Under the pieces are notes generated by a model. It was not told the origin of the DNA. It saw only the letters and a list, made by a program, of their open reading frames with translations, and did not search any database. From Medakamo hakoo (Eukaryota > Chlorophyta > Trebouxiophyceae > Coccomyxaceae): a DNA stretch of 64,000 nt. The DNA is taken from assembly GCA_026636295.1 (NCBI GenBank), contig CP089458.1:310001-374000 (forward strand), given 5' to 3'. Positions 48,360-58,583 of the stretch are shown here, piece by piece (position 1 is the first letter of the stretch; the number at the start of each line of letters is the position of its first letter). Both the position numbers and the translations under genes were made by a program.

Positions 48360-50580
48360 ATGGCCGAGCCGCGCGAAGACAGCGTCGTCCTCCCCGCCCA
48401 GCCGTCGTCCGATGACTTTGGTTCTGACCCAGAGGTGCGTGTGAGCGTTGCAGAGGGGGGTGGAGGCCGCGAGGGTCGGCGGAAAGGGACAAAAACGACT
48501 CTTTTCCGTCGCCCCCGACCGTCGTCGTGTCGGTCGCGGCTGCGCGTCGTCGCAAGACGCCCGCCGTCGTACGAAAAAAACGACCGCCCGCGCCGGGATG
48601 CCGGCCTCGCCTCGCCTGTCCACCCGCACGGCTGCGTTGTGCAGGTCATTGTGTCCTTGGCGCGCGTCGTTCCGGAAGGAGCGGTGGTGGGCGACCGCGC
48701 GTGTTCGTTCGCCTCTCTCTCTCCCTCTCTCCCCGTCGGCGCAGAGCCCCGCTCCGCGCGCGCGGCCGGGCGCTCCATCCCCAGCCCACCCACTCCCCCA
48801 CTCTCTCCCTCACACACACACCCATGCCCATCCACACACACCACCCAGGTCTGGGACATGGTCATCGTCGGCGCGGGCATCGCCGGCTGCGCCCTCGCCC
48901 ACACCCAGGGCAAGGTGAGAGGCAGAGGCATAGAGAGAGAGAGAGAGAGGGCGCGCGCGTGGTGTGTCTCCGCCTCGCATCCCTCCCATCCATCCCCCCC
49001 CCCCCCTCCCTCCCTCCCTCCCTCCCTCCCTCGCCCAGGCCGGCCGCCGCATCCTCCTCCTCGAACGCGACCTGGCCCAGCCCGACCGCATCGTCGGCGA
49101 ACTCCTGCAGCCGGGCGGCTACCTGAAGCTGAAAGAACTGGGCCTGGAGGGCTGCGTCGACGCCATCGACGCCCAGGCCGTGCGCGGGTACGCCCTGTTC
49201 AAGGGCGGGGACGCCGCGACGATCGCCTACCCCACCGACGGCTTTGCCGGCGACGTGGCGGGGCGGTCCTTCCACAACGGGCGCTTCGTGCAGCGGCTGC
49301 GTGAAGCGGCGGCGCAGACGCCCGGCGTGACGCTGAGGGCGGGGACGGTGCGGCGCCTGGTTGACGCGTCTGGCGGCGCCTGGGCAGAGGACGGGTCGGG
49401 CGGGCCCGTCGCCGGCGTCGCGTACAAGGCCACCGCCGACGGCGGGGAGAAGGTCGCCCGCGCGCGGCTGACCGTGGCGTGCGATGGCATGTACTCCAAC
49501 CTGCGGTCCCGCCTGTCCACGCCGTCGATCAAGTCGCCGTCGTCGTTTGTCGGCCTGGTGCTGCACGGCGCGGCGCTGCCCGCGCCCTCGCACGGCCACG
49601 TCATCCTGGGCGCGCCCGCGCCCGTGCTGTTCTACCCCATTTCCTCGACGGAAGTCCGGTGCTTGGTCGACGTCCCCGCCGGGTCCACCGCCGGCGTCGG
49701 CAGCGGTGAAGACGCCGTGGCCGCCGCGATCGCGACGGCCGTGGCGGCGGGCGTGCCGCGGTCCGCCGCCCAGGCGGGCGTCGACGCCGTGGCCGCCGCC
49801 TCGCCTCCCGGCCGCCCGCCCCTGTCCGCCCTGGAAGCCTACTTGGCGGCGGTCGTCCACCCCCAGATTCCGGCCGGGTTGCAAGCCCCCTTCGCGGCCG
49901 CCCTGGCCCGCCCCGGCGGCGCGCGGTCCATGCCCAACAAGCTGATGCCTGCCCGCCCCATCCACACGCCGGGCGCGCTCCTGTTGGGCGACGCCTTCAA
50001 CATGCGCCACCCGCTGACGGGCGGGGGCATGACGGTCGCGCTCGGCGACGTCGCCCTCCTGACCTCCCTGCTGGCGGGCCTGCCCGACTTCTCCGACCCG
50101 GCCGCGACGGCGCTCGCGACGGCCGGCTTCTACACCGCGCGCAAGCCCCTCGCCGCGACCATCAACACGCTGGCCAACGCCCTGTACGCCGTCTTTTGCG
50201 CGCCGCCGGGCGGGCCGCCCGCCCACGAAGCCATGCGGGCGGCGTGCTTCGACTACCTGCGCCTGGGCGGCTGGGCGTCGGAGGGGCCGATCGCCCTGCT
50301 GTCCGGGCTGCGGCCGCGGCCGTCGGTCCTCGTCGCCCACTTCTTCGCCGTCGCCGTCTTTGGCGTCGGCCGCCTCCTCTTCCCACGCCCGACCCTGCGG
50401 GGGCTGCGCCTGTCGATGGCGTTGCTGGCGGGCGCCGTGGGAATCATCACGCCCATCATCCGTGCGGAAGGGATCCGGGCCGTGTTTTTCCCTTACCTGG
50501 CGCCGGGGCCGCCCATGGTGGAGGCGGCGCTGTTGGAGAGGGCGTTCGTGAATGATGGAGAGGTCGAGAAAAACAAATGA
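48360..50580 (+). CDS. SQE: Squalene epoxidase (squalene monooxygenase)
   Basis: Exons 48360-48434, 48849-48914 and 49039-50580 give 560 aa. The enzyme converts squalene to 2,3-oxidosqualene with FAD, O2 and NADPH, the first oxygenation of sterol synthesis, on the ER. The FAD dinucleotide-binding motif GAGIAGCALA is near residue 33. The second conserved FAD segment (GDAFNMRHPLTGGGM) is near 363 and the FAD/NADPH motif ACDGMYSNLR near 198. ERDLAQPDRIVGELLQPGGY follows the first beta strand as in all SQEs. C-terminal hydrophobic helices (HFFAVAVFGVGRLLF and a second around IRAVFFP) give membrane attachment. The N-terminus has no strong membrane helix. Some algae replaced this enzyme with an alternative epoxidase, so its presence is informative. 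Confidence 0.94.
49006..49032 (+). repeat. (TCCC)n repeat in squalene epoxidase intron 2
   Basis: About six TCCC units lie directly upstream of the 3' splice site and form most of the polypyrimidine tract. Confidence 0.9.
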
Positions 50581-50609
50581 TTTCTTTTCGTGATTGGTGA
50601 AAGGGGTGC

Positions 50610-50640
50610 GCGTGGGTGGGTGGGTGGGTGGGTGGGTGGA
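50610..50640 (+). repeat. (GGGT)n repeat
   Basis: About seven GGGT units lie between the squalene epoxidase stop and the next gene. This type of sequence can form a G-quadruplex. Confidence 0.9.
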
Positions 50641-50752
50641 GCGTGGGAGAGCGGGGGTTTGCACAGCGGCTTTTGTCACTGCCCCGCAAACAACACCAAC
50701 CCGCCCACCAAACCACCACCACCCGCCAAAGAAGAACACACCAAAAAACACC

Positions 50753-52505
50753 ATGTCCACCTCCCCCGAACACGCCAAGCCCGCGCCCGGCGCCCGCGCG
50801 TCCATGGCGGGCGAGGAGGAGGAGCCCAAGCCGGCGGCGGCCGCCGAAGAAGAACAGGGCGGCGCGCCGCCGGCTGCGCCCGAAGACGCGGCGCTGCTGG
50901 CGTGCATCGACCGCTTTGAAGCGGCGCTGGCGGCCAAGGACATTGACGGTGCGTGGGCGCTGGGTGGGCGGCGGAAGAACCACGGCCGGCGTGCGCACGG
51001 GTTGTGTGCGTGTTTTTTCGCTCTCGCGCGCTGAGTGCGCTGTGACCTGACCCGCCCTCCCGTCTTTACAAAACTGCCTCGCCCGTCATCCCATCGTCGC
51101 CGCCGCCACCGCCGCCACCGCGGCCGCCGCCGCCGGTCCTCCGCTGGCAAGGCTGGCGCGGCGTGCGCGGGCACACACTCGGGCACACTCCGTACGCGCG
51201 CATCTCACGCCCAAAACCCACCAAAAAACCCTCCACCACGCTCTCGCAGCTGCCATGGAGTGCGTCACGCCCAACGTCACGTGGTGCGTGCGAGTGAGGG
51301 GAGGGGGCGCCGGCGTCTGCGGTTTTGTTCAGGTCGCAAGCCCGCCCGCTCTGCCCGCATGGGGCGTGGGGGTGGAGGGCCACCCGCACGTTCACTCCAT
51401 CTTCCTCCTCCCGGCCTCCCCGCGTCGTCGCAGGCACGCCGATTTGGTGACGCTCAAGAAAGACCTCCACGGGCGCGGCGCCCTGCGTGCCTACCTGCAG
51501 GCGTACCCCAACGCGTACGCCTACGAACACGTCCCCCTGGGCAAATGCGCGGACGGGCTGGCTGGCTTTGGCTTTTCGTGGGCGGTGGACAAGGGCGTCA
51601 CGCCAAAGGAAGGCGGCCCGCACGGCGACCAGGCGGCCGACTCCCCGCCGACCGACACGCTGTCGTCGACCTACTTTGTCTTTGAGCGCCCGGCCGAAGG
51701 TTCCCAGCCGCCTGAGGGCGGCTTCGCGGGCGGCGGCGGCGCCGGCACCACCCCGCAGGCGGCGCCGCCGCCGTCCCCGCTGATCAGCGACCTGTTTTGC
51801 CAGCGCGGCCTGACGCCGGACGAGCTCGTCCGCAAGTTGGGCGCGTCGCGCGCCGCCCGCCCGGCCGGCGCGCGCGTGCTGGGCCGCCTGCCGCTGGAGC
51901 AGTTGAAGTTCGGCTCGGCCTCGTCCCACAACGAAGACCGCGCGCGCGCGCACGCCCAGGCGGCCGAAGCGGTGAACGAGGCCTGGCGCACGGGCGACCC
52001 GGCGGGCGCCCTGCCCTACCTGGCCGACGACGCCGTCTACATCAACGCGCTTATGGGCACCGAGGTGTCGGGGCGGGACGCGTGGGCGGCCATGCTGCAG
52101 AAAATCTTCCGGCGCTACACGCTGCTGTGGCACAGCAGTGCCTCCGCCGTGACGCCGGGGTGCAAGGCGTGCATCTTTTTCACGGCCGCCGCCAAGTACG
52201 AGCAGGCCGACGGCACGTCCGAGTTCGTCCAGCCGTCCGGCCAGTCCCTGCTGCTGTTCAACGACGACGACAAGATTTCGACGATGCTCTCCTTTTTCAC
52301 TCCGCTCACCGGCCAGCGCGGCCGCTTGATTGAAGAGGGCGGCGGCGGCGGCGGCGCCGTGGGCGCGAAGGCCGGCGCGGGCGGCGAAGAAGTCGAGATG
52401 GAGGGCGTCGGCGCCGGCTCGCCGCCGGCGGCTGAAATGGAAGGCAAGGCGGCCGGCGTCGGGGCGGAGGAAGAGGCCGCGCCACTGAAAGCGGCCGAAG
52501 CCTGA
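50753..52505 (+). CDS. SnoaL/NTF2-like domain protein of unknown function
   Basis: Exons 50753-50948, 51250-51283 and 51434-52505 give 433 aa. After an acidic, Ala/Pro-rich start, the segment ACIDRFEAALAAKDID followed by AAMECVTPNVTW looks like the opening helix and strand of a SnoaL-like cone fold. A second, clearer copy begins near residue 250: AVNEAWRTGDPAGALPYLADDAVY, GRDAWAAMLQKIFRRY and ISTMLSFFTPL. SnoaL/NTF2-like folds serve as small-ligand enzymes or binding modules, so the role is unassigned. The C-terminus is an acidic Glu/Ala/Gly tail. Exon 2 is only 34 nt. The frame and phase across three exons are consistent. Confidence 0.7.
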
Positions 52506-52754
52506 AAGGATGAGTTTTTTTTTTTGGTGGTGAGAGAGCGTTGCGTCTTTTCTTGTGCGTGTGTGTGTTTCCCCCCCTTTTTTTGGAGAGAAAGCGAAAG
52601 GTGAGGGGCAGGATGCGCACGCAGCCTGCCGCACGGCCCCTTCCCAAAAGTCCGAAGAAAAAGAAGAGGGAGAGGGCGGGGGTGGTCGGTTTTTGTTGCC
52701 TGTCAGCTAGCTCCTCTCTTCACACTCTCTTCCCCATCTCTCCCGACGAAAAAA

Positions 52755-53670
52755 ATGCCCGCCACCCTCCACCCCACGCCTTCTCGCACATCCATCGCCG
52801 CCCGGGCGACGGCCACCCGGCCTGTGGCTGAAACGTGAGCGAATGCGCGGGAGAAGGGGTCGTTTTTCGCCGCCGTCGGAAGCGGGAAACATCGCGCTGC
52901 GGCGGCGCGCTCGTTCTGCGACGTGGCCGCGCTCAGATGCGGTCGACGCAACGCTTTTTGGTGTTGCACACGGGTCGGAGCCCTTCGCCGCCAATGTCCG
53001 CGCGCCTGGCGCGAGCCAGGCTTGCGTGTGGCTCTGTCGCACGGACGGAGGGAGTGGGTGTTTTTGGCGCCGCAACCACTCCCAACCATTATCACCCCAC
53101 CACCCCACACTCTCCAGCCCGCGCCGAGCGGCACTCGCCGCCCTGGCCGCGACTTTCCTCGCTCGCCCTGCGTCCGCTGCCATCGGCGTGTGGGACGGCA
53201 AGTCGTCCGCCCTGGGCTCCTGCGCCGTGGGCGACGCGGGCGACGAGTGCCGCCGCGCGACGCTGGCCCGGGACGCGGGGCGCGGCGAAGGCTACTCAAG
53301 CCAGATCAGGGGGTCCTCGTCCCTGCAGTCCAACTCGGCGGGCCTGCCCATCGCGGACCTGAGCGGGCCGTACGCGACGGAGACGGTCGCGCTGGCCAGC
53401 TCCATCCGGTCGTACCTGGCCCTCGCGCCGGAAGACCCGGCCCGCGTGCCGGCGGGGAAGGCGCTGAAAAGCGCGGGCGCGACCTGGGCGGCCAAGTACG
53501 CACGCGGCGGGTCGGCCCGCGCGCCGAGCGCCCGGCAGGCGTACATCGCCGTCGACGCCATCCAGGGCCACCTGGCCGCCAACGGCGCCGCGCCCTTCCC
53601 CGCGTCCAAGGCGGCCAAACTGCTCGCGTCGCTGGACCAGGTGGAAGACCTGTTGAAGGCCGGGCGGTAG
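52755..53670 (+). CDS. PSB27: Thylakoid-lumen Psb27-like photosystem II assembly protein
   Basis: Exons 52755-52834 and 53118-53670 give 210 aa. The first exon is a chloroplast transit peptide (MPATLHPTPSRTSIAARATA). The second starts with a twin-arginine lumenal signal, TPRRAALAALAATFLARPASA, with an Ala-x-Ala cleavage site. The mature C-terminal half matches the Psb27 four-helix pattern: YATETVALASSIRSYLAL, then a WAAKYARGG element, AYIAVDAIQGHL, and a closing helix with DQVEDLLKAGR. Psb27 binds CP43 on unassembled photosystem II and guards Mn-cluster assembly. An extra N-terminal part (VWDGKSSALGSC) before the four-helix bundle is unusual and could mark a paralogue such as Psb27-H2. Family membership is likely; the subgroup is not certain. 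Confidence 0.68.
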
Positions 53671-53975
53671 GGCGAGTGTGGAAAGTTTTGTTGTTGTGTG
53701 TGCGTAATGTGTTGCGTGTGTTGTGTACGAGAGGCAAGGGTGATTGAGTGTGTGTGCTTGTGTTGCGGAATTTGTTTTTGTCGTGAGTGGAAAGAGACCG
53801 GGTGGGAAGAGAGGTAGGTTTCCCAAAGAATGGAGTGTTTTTTCCTATGGGAGTGTTTTCTTTTTCCCTCTCGCGCGCTCCAGGTCAGACCCGCCGTTGA
53901 CGCCGGCGCGCGCCTCCCTCCCCCTGTTCGCGCGCGCGCCCCCCCCCAACCCCTGCCCGCCTTGCCCTACCAGCA
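53671..53975. other. Intergenic region between two plus-strand genes
   Basis: This 305-bp gap contains TG-rich sequence at about 53690-53760 and T-rich runs at about 53835-53870, then C-rich sequence before the next ATG. No gene seen. Confidence 0.6.
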
Positions 53976-56288
53976 ATGCGGGGCGCAGCAGGCGTGGTTG
54001 GGCCTCTCGCCCGGGCGGCGTCTGCCATGCTGCGAGGCCGGCCAGCGCCGGGTGGAGGGCCTCTCGCAGGGCATCGGGCGTTCGCAGCCCCGGCCACGAC
54101 GACCACCCCCACCCCCACTCGACCTCCGCTGCCACCACTCCCACCGCGTGACGTCCTCAACTTCGACGTCCTCATCGTCGGCGGCGGCCCCGCTGGCTTG
54201 GCAGCCGCCCTCCGCCTGCGCCAGCGCGTGCGTGACAACCCGGACGGCGGCGACGTCAGCGTGGCGGTCGTGGAGAAAGGGGCAGAGGTGAGAGGGCGGC
54301 GGCGGGTGTGGAATGGACGCGGACAGGGGGTGTCGGCCAGGCTGCGGGCCAGCACCCCCGGCCATCCCTGGCCTCACGACCGCAAGTGGGGCGGGGTCGG
54401 CGCGCTCACAAACCCACACCCTCCCCCCCCGTCCCTCCCCCGCCCATCCACACACAAAAAAACCACCACCCGGCAGGTCGGCGCCCACACCCTGTCGGGC
54501 GCCGTCATCGACACCAAGGCCCTGAACGCCCTCCTGGGCAAGGGCTGGGCCGACCGCGCCGGCCCGGCCATCGCCGGCGTCCCCGCCTCGTCCGACCGTT
54601 TCTACGCCTTGACGGAAAAGCGCGCGTGGCGGCTGCCTGTCCCCCCCCAAATGAAAAACGTGCGCAAGGGCGCGCGCGTCGCGTCTCTGTCCAGGCTGGT
54701 GCGGTGGCTCGGGTCAGAAGCCGAAGCCGCGGGCGCAGACATCCTGCCGGGTTTCGCGGCGACGGAGCTGTTGGTGGACGACAGCGCCGGCGGCGGGACG
54801 GGCGCGGTCGTGGGCGTGGCCACGGGCGACACGGGCGTGGCCAAGGACGGCGTCACCCGGCGCCCGGGTTTCGCCCGCGGCACGGAACTGCGCGCGCGGG
54901 CGACGCTCCTGGCGGAAGGCGCGCGCGGGTTCCTGTCCGAGCAGGCCATCAGCCGGTTCGGGTTGAGGGCCGCCGTCCCCGGCGCGCGCCCGGGCGACCC
55001 GCCTTCATTCCCCGGCGCGGCCGCCCAGACCTACGCCCTCGGCCTCAAGGAGGTCTGGTCCGTCCCCGCGTCCGCGCACAAGCCCGGCACGGTCTGGCAC
55101 ACGGTCGGCTACCCGCTGCCCTCCGACACGTACGGCGGCGGGTTTTTGTACCACCTGGCCGCGGACGAAAAAGAGGGCGACAACAGTGGAGAGGGTGGAC
55201 ACAACGCGCCCGACAACACAAAAGCCAAGACTGGCCTCGTGTCCGTCGGCCTGGTCGTCGGCCTGGACTACGCCGACCCGACCCTGGACCTGTACGCCGA
55301 ATTCCAGCGCTTCAAAGCCCACCCCGCCATTGCGGCCGTCCTGGAGGGCGGGAGCCCGGGGCAGTACGGCGCGCGCGTCCTGACAGAGGGCGGGTGGCAG
55401 TCCCTGCCGCGCCTGTCCTTCCCCGGCGGCGCCCTCCTCGGCTGCGCCGCGGGCATGGTGGACGTGCCGCGCATCAAGGGCTCCCACACCGCCGTCGCGT
55501 CCGGGATGATGGCCGCGGACACCGTGTACGACGCGCTCATGGCGGAGCGGGCGGCGGAGGCGGGCGCGGGCGGCGAAGCGGTCGCGCGCCGCCCGGACGG
55601 CCACGCCTCGCCCCACCCTCGCCCGCTGGAGCTGGGCGCGTACGACGCCCTGCTCCGCTCGTCCTGGGTGGGCGCCGACCTGCGGTCGTCCCGCAACATC
55701 CGCCCCGGCTTCAAGTGGGGGCTGGTGCCCGGCCTCGCCCTCGCCGCGCTCGAGACCCTCACGGCCGGCCGGTCGCCCTGGACGCTCTCCCACGGCTCGC
55801 CCTCGGACAGGGCCGCCACTGCGCCGCTGCCTGGCACGACGGGGCGCCTGGCCGGGCGGGGACGCCCCCCCCTCCCCGCCCCGCGGGCCTACCCCCCGCC
55901 CGACGGCGTCCTCACCTTTCCGCTGGCGGACGCCCTCTACCGGTCCGGCACCAACCACTCGCACGACCAGCCCTCCCACCTGAAGCTGAAAAATGCGCGC
56001 GCGTCAGCGGCCGTCTCCGCCGCGCTGTACGGCGGGCCTGAAGCCCGGTTCTGTCCGGCGGGCGTGTACGAGTGGGTGGATGCGCGCGCGCCGGGCGGGG
56101 CGGCCGGCGCGCCGCCGTTGAGGGACGCGGCCGCGATCGCGGCGGCGGCGGCCGCGGGCGCGGCGCACCTGAGAATCGCCGCCCAGAACTGCCTGCACTG
56201 CAAGGCGTGCGACATCAAAGACCCGTCCGCCAACATTGTGTGGACGCCGCCGGAAGGGGGGGGCGGGCCGGCGTACCAAGACACCTGA
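53976..56288 (+). CDS. ETFQO: Electron-transfer flavoprotein:ubiquinone oxidoreductase
   Basis: Exons 53976-54287 and 54477-56288 give 707 aa. ETF-QO passes electrons from ETF (fatty-acid, branched-chain amino-acid and lysine breakdown) to ubiquinone at the inner mitochondrial membrane. An Arg/Ala-rich presequence precedes the FAD site VLIVGGGPAGLAAAL (about 62-76). The middle holds the membrane-associated ubiquinone region and GMVDVPRIKGSHTA. The C-terminal 4Fe-4S cluster cysteines are all present: Cys about 630 (RFCPAGVYEW) and Cys676, 679, 682 (QNCLHCKACDIKDPS). A 30-residue insertion after LAADEKEGDNSGEG is not in typical members. The intron has a GTGAGA donor and CGGCAG acceptor. Confidence 0.95.
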   Translation: MRGAAGVVGPLARAASAMLRGRPAPGGGPLAGHRAFAAPATTTTPTPTRPPLPPLPPRDVLNFDVLIVGGGPAGLAAALRLRQRVRDNPDGGDVSVAVVEKGAEVRGRRRVWNGRGQGVSARLRASTPGHPWPHDRKWGGVGALTNPHPPPPSLPRPSTHKKTTTRQVGAHTLSGAVIDTKALNALLGKGWADRAGPAIAGVPASSDRFYALTEKRAWRLPVPPQMKNVRKGARVASLSRLVRWLGSEAEAAGADILPGFAATELLVDDSAGGGTGAVVGVATGDTGVAKDGVTRRPGFARGTELRARATLLAEGARGFLSEQAISRFGLRAAVPGARPGDPPSFPGAAAQTYALGLKEVWSVPASAHKPGTVWHTVGYPLPSDTYGGGFLYHLAADEKEGDNSGEGGHNAPDNTKAKTGLVSVGLVVGLDYADPTLDLYAEFQRFKAHPAIAAVLEGGSPGQYGARVLTEGGWQSLPRLSFPGGALLGCAAGMVDVPRIKGSHTAVASGMMAADTVYDALMAERAAEAGAGGEAVARRPDGHASPHPRPLELGAYDALLRSSWVGADLRSSRNIRPGFKWGLVPGLALAALETLTAGRSPWTLSHGSPSDRAATAPLPGTTGRLAGRGRPPLPAPRAYPPPDGVLTFPLADALYRSGTNHSHDQPSHLKLKNARASAAVSAALYGGPEARFCPAGVYEWVDARAPGGAAGAPPLRDAAAIAAAAAAGAAHLRIAAQNCLHCKACDIKDPSANIVWTPPEGGGGPAYQDT

Positions 56289-56518
56289 CCGCCGCGAGGC
56301 GTGTGTGTGTTTTTTGTCTTGTGTTGCCCGCTGTCCTTTTGTGTAGCTGTGTTGTTGGAAGGCAGGCGAGAAAACAGGGTGGATGGAGGGAGGGGTGTGG
56401 AGAACGCGCAAAAAAGGTCGCCCCAGGCGCAGACGCTTTATCTGCTCTCCGACACGCGCCCGCAGCGGCTCGCCCACGGCCGCCCTCCTCACACCCCCCA
56501 GGAGCACACACACGCGTC

Positions 56519-58253
56519 ATGCCCGCCCTGGCGACCCGGCAGTCGGAGGCTGCTGGGTTGGCGGCGCCGGCGTGCGCGCCAGACGCTTGCGCGTCCGGCC
56601 ATGGCGCCGTCTCTCTCTCGGCGTCCGCCGCCGCTTCCGCGCCCCCCCCTCGCCCGGGACCCCTCCCCCTCCGCGCGCTGAACCACGTGTCCCTGTGTGT
56701 CCGGGACGTCGCCAAGTCCGCCGAATTTTACTCGTCCGTCCTGGGTTTCGTGGAAGTGCGCCGCCCGGCTTGCTTCGACTTTGACGGCAGCTGGCAAGTG
56801 ACGGGGGCGGAGGGAGGAGGAGTGCTGCATTCCAGTCGCATTCAGTGACCGGGACCACGGGCGTGCGACCGCAATGGGCGCCGGGTTGTCGGAATGGGTG
56901 CGTGCGGCGCGGGCGCTCTTCCGCACCCGGTCGCTCGGTCGCTCGGGCGCGCGGGCGGCACGCTCACCCCTGTTTCTCCTCTCCCTCCGCCTCCACCCTG
57001 CAGGCTCTTCGGCTACGGTTTAGGACTCCATCTCATCCACGGCGAGCCGGTCGCCCGGCCGACGGAGATCAACCCGCGCGGCGACCACCTGTCGTTCCAG
57101 GTAAGGGGAGGAGAGGCGGAAGTTTTTTGTTTGGCACCCCCGTCGAATGCATTGGCGGACGCGCCGCTTTTGTCGACCCTCATCCGGCGGCAGAGCAACC
57201 GTCGCCCGCCCTCACCACCGCGCCCGCGGCGCAGCCCGGACACACGACCAGCCGTTCAGCGTGTGTAGGCCATCGTGCGATGCGTCCCACCGCCCGCTTT
57301 TCCGTGCCGAAAAAAGTGGTGCGAGGCGCATCAGCAGCCGAGTCAGCGAGCGCGCCGTCGCGGCGCGGCGCCCTCACCCCACCCCCACCCTCACCCCACC
57401 CCCCTCACGCCTCATCCTGTGCAACAGGCCGACGACCTCAACGAAGTCGAGCTCCGCCTAGCCGCGGCCGGCATCGCGTCCACGCGCGAAGCCGTCGTGG
57501 AAGCCGGCCTGCGCGTCACCCAGCTGTTCTTCCACGACCCGGACCACAACATGATCGGTGAGTTGGAGGTTTTCTTTTGGTTTTCGCCCGTTTTGGGGGG
57601 TTGCATGGCATTGACTCCGCGCGCAAGCACGCCTGGCCTGCGCGAGGCGACGGGGATGGTTCAAGGCAAGAAAGGCAGACAAAAACGGCGGCCGGGAACG
57701 CCCTCCATCCGCCGCGCTGCCTGCTGCTGCTGCCCTCCCTCCTCACCTCCCCCCCCCCCCCCCCCCCCCCACACACACACACCCCGCCCTTTCCACCACC
57801 ATCCATCCCGCCTCTCCAACAGAGGTCTGCGACTGCCACATCCTCCCCACTGTCGCCCTACAGGATGGCACCGTCATTTTAGGTGGGTCTGCCTGTGCGT
57901 TGCGGACGGCCGCCTCGCCCGCCGACGTGGGGGCCGCCGCCCGCCCCTGCTCAGCCGCGGCCGCGGCGGTGGTGGCCGGCGCGTCCCCGCCGCCCGCCGC
58001 CCGCCTGGCGTCCGCGCCGCCCTCGCCCGCCATGGTCGCGCCGGCGGGCCTGACGCCCCACCTGCCCCTGGCCGCCGCGCCGGCGGTCATGGCCGCGGCC
58101 CGGGCGCGCGGGGTGGAGTGCGAGTGCGTTGGTGGTGACGGGCGCGGCGACGACGGCGGCGACGACACGCCGGGCGGCGGCGATTCCGCCGGCACGGCGT
58201 GCGACATGGAAGCGACGGGCGGACCGGCGTCCACGGCGTCTGGCGGCGCGTAG
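56519..58253 (+). CDS. VOC-superfamily (glyoxalase I-like) protein
   Basis: Four inferred exons (56519-56793, 57004-57100, 57428-57557, 57823-58253) give 310 aa. The VOC half (about 52-170) reads LRALNHVSLCVRDVAKSAEFYSS..LGFVEVRRP..FDFDGSWLFGYGLGLHLI.. and later VTQLFFHDPDHNMIEVCDC, when spliced. The metal-ligand positions (His in LNHVSL, Glu in NMIEV) are present, as in plant glyoxalase-like VOC proteins. The first intron uses a GC donor (CTG|GCAAGT). The last exon then runs into an Ala/Pro/Gly-rich acidic tail with no conserved domain; a late intron at a GTGGGT after position 57881 is possible but not needed. Substrate unknown. Intron 3 carries a 22-C run. Confidence 0.8.
57749..57770 (+). 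repeat. Poly-C run of 22
   Basis: An uninterrupted run of C followed by CA repeats, upstream of the 3' splice site of the VOC gene's third intron. Sequencing length here should be treated with caution. Confidence 0.9.
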
Positions 58254-58583
58254 CGGAAACGTTTTTTTGTTCTTTTTTCCAACCCCCAGGTTTTGAGTCC
58301 CCCCCATCACATTGTGCACTTGCCCTTTTCTTTTCCCACACCGTTTTTTTTCCATCCCCCGAGCTTTCTTAATGTGAGCGCTCCATGCCAGCGCTGGCCG
58401 GTAAAAATGCAGAAAGAGAGAGAGATGCGAGAGAGGGAGAGAGAGGAGAGAGCGGTTGAGCGGCGGGGAGGGCCGTTTTTTGCAAACAGTCGAGAGAAAA
58501 AACCCCTCCCGCCATTTGTCCAGCCGAACCTGTCGAGTAGGCGGGCGGCGACGCGCCCGGTCCCATGGGGCTGGGCCTGCCAG
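58254..58583. other. Convergent intergenic region
   Basis: This 330-bp gap lies between converging genes. T-rich sequence occurs at about 58260-58275 and 58340-58352, with GA repeats at 58416-58456. No gene recognised. Confidence 0.6.
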
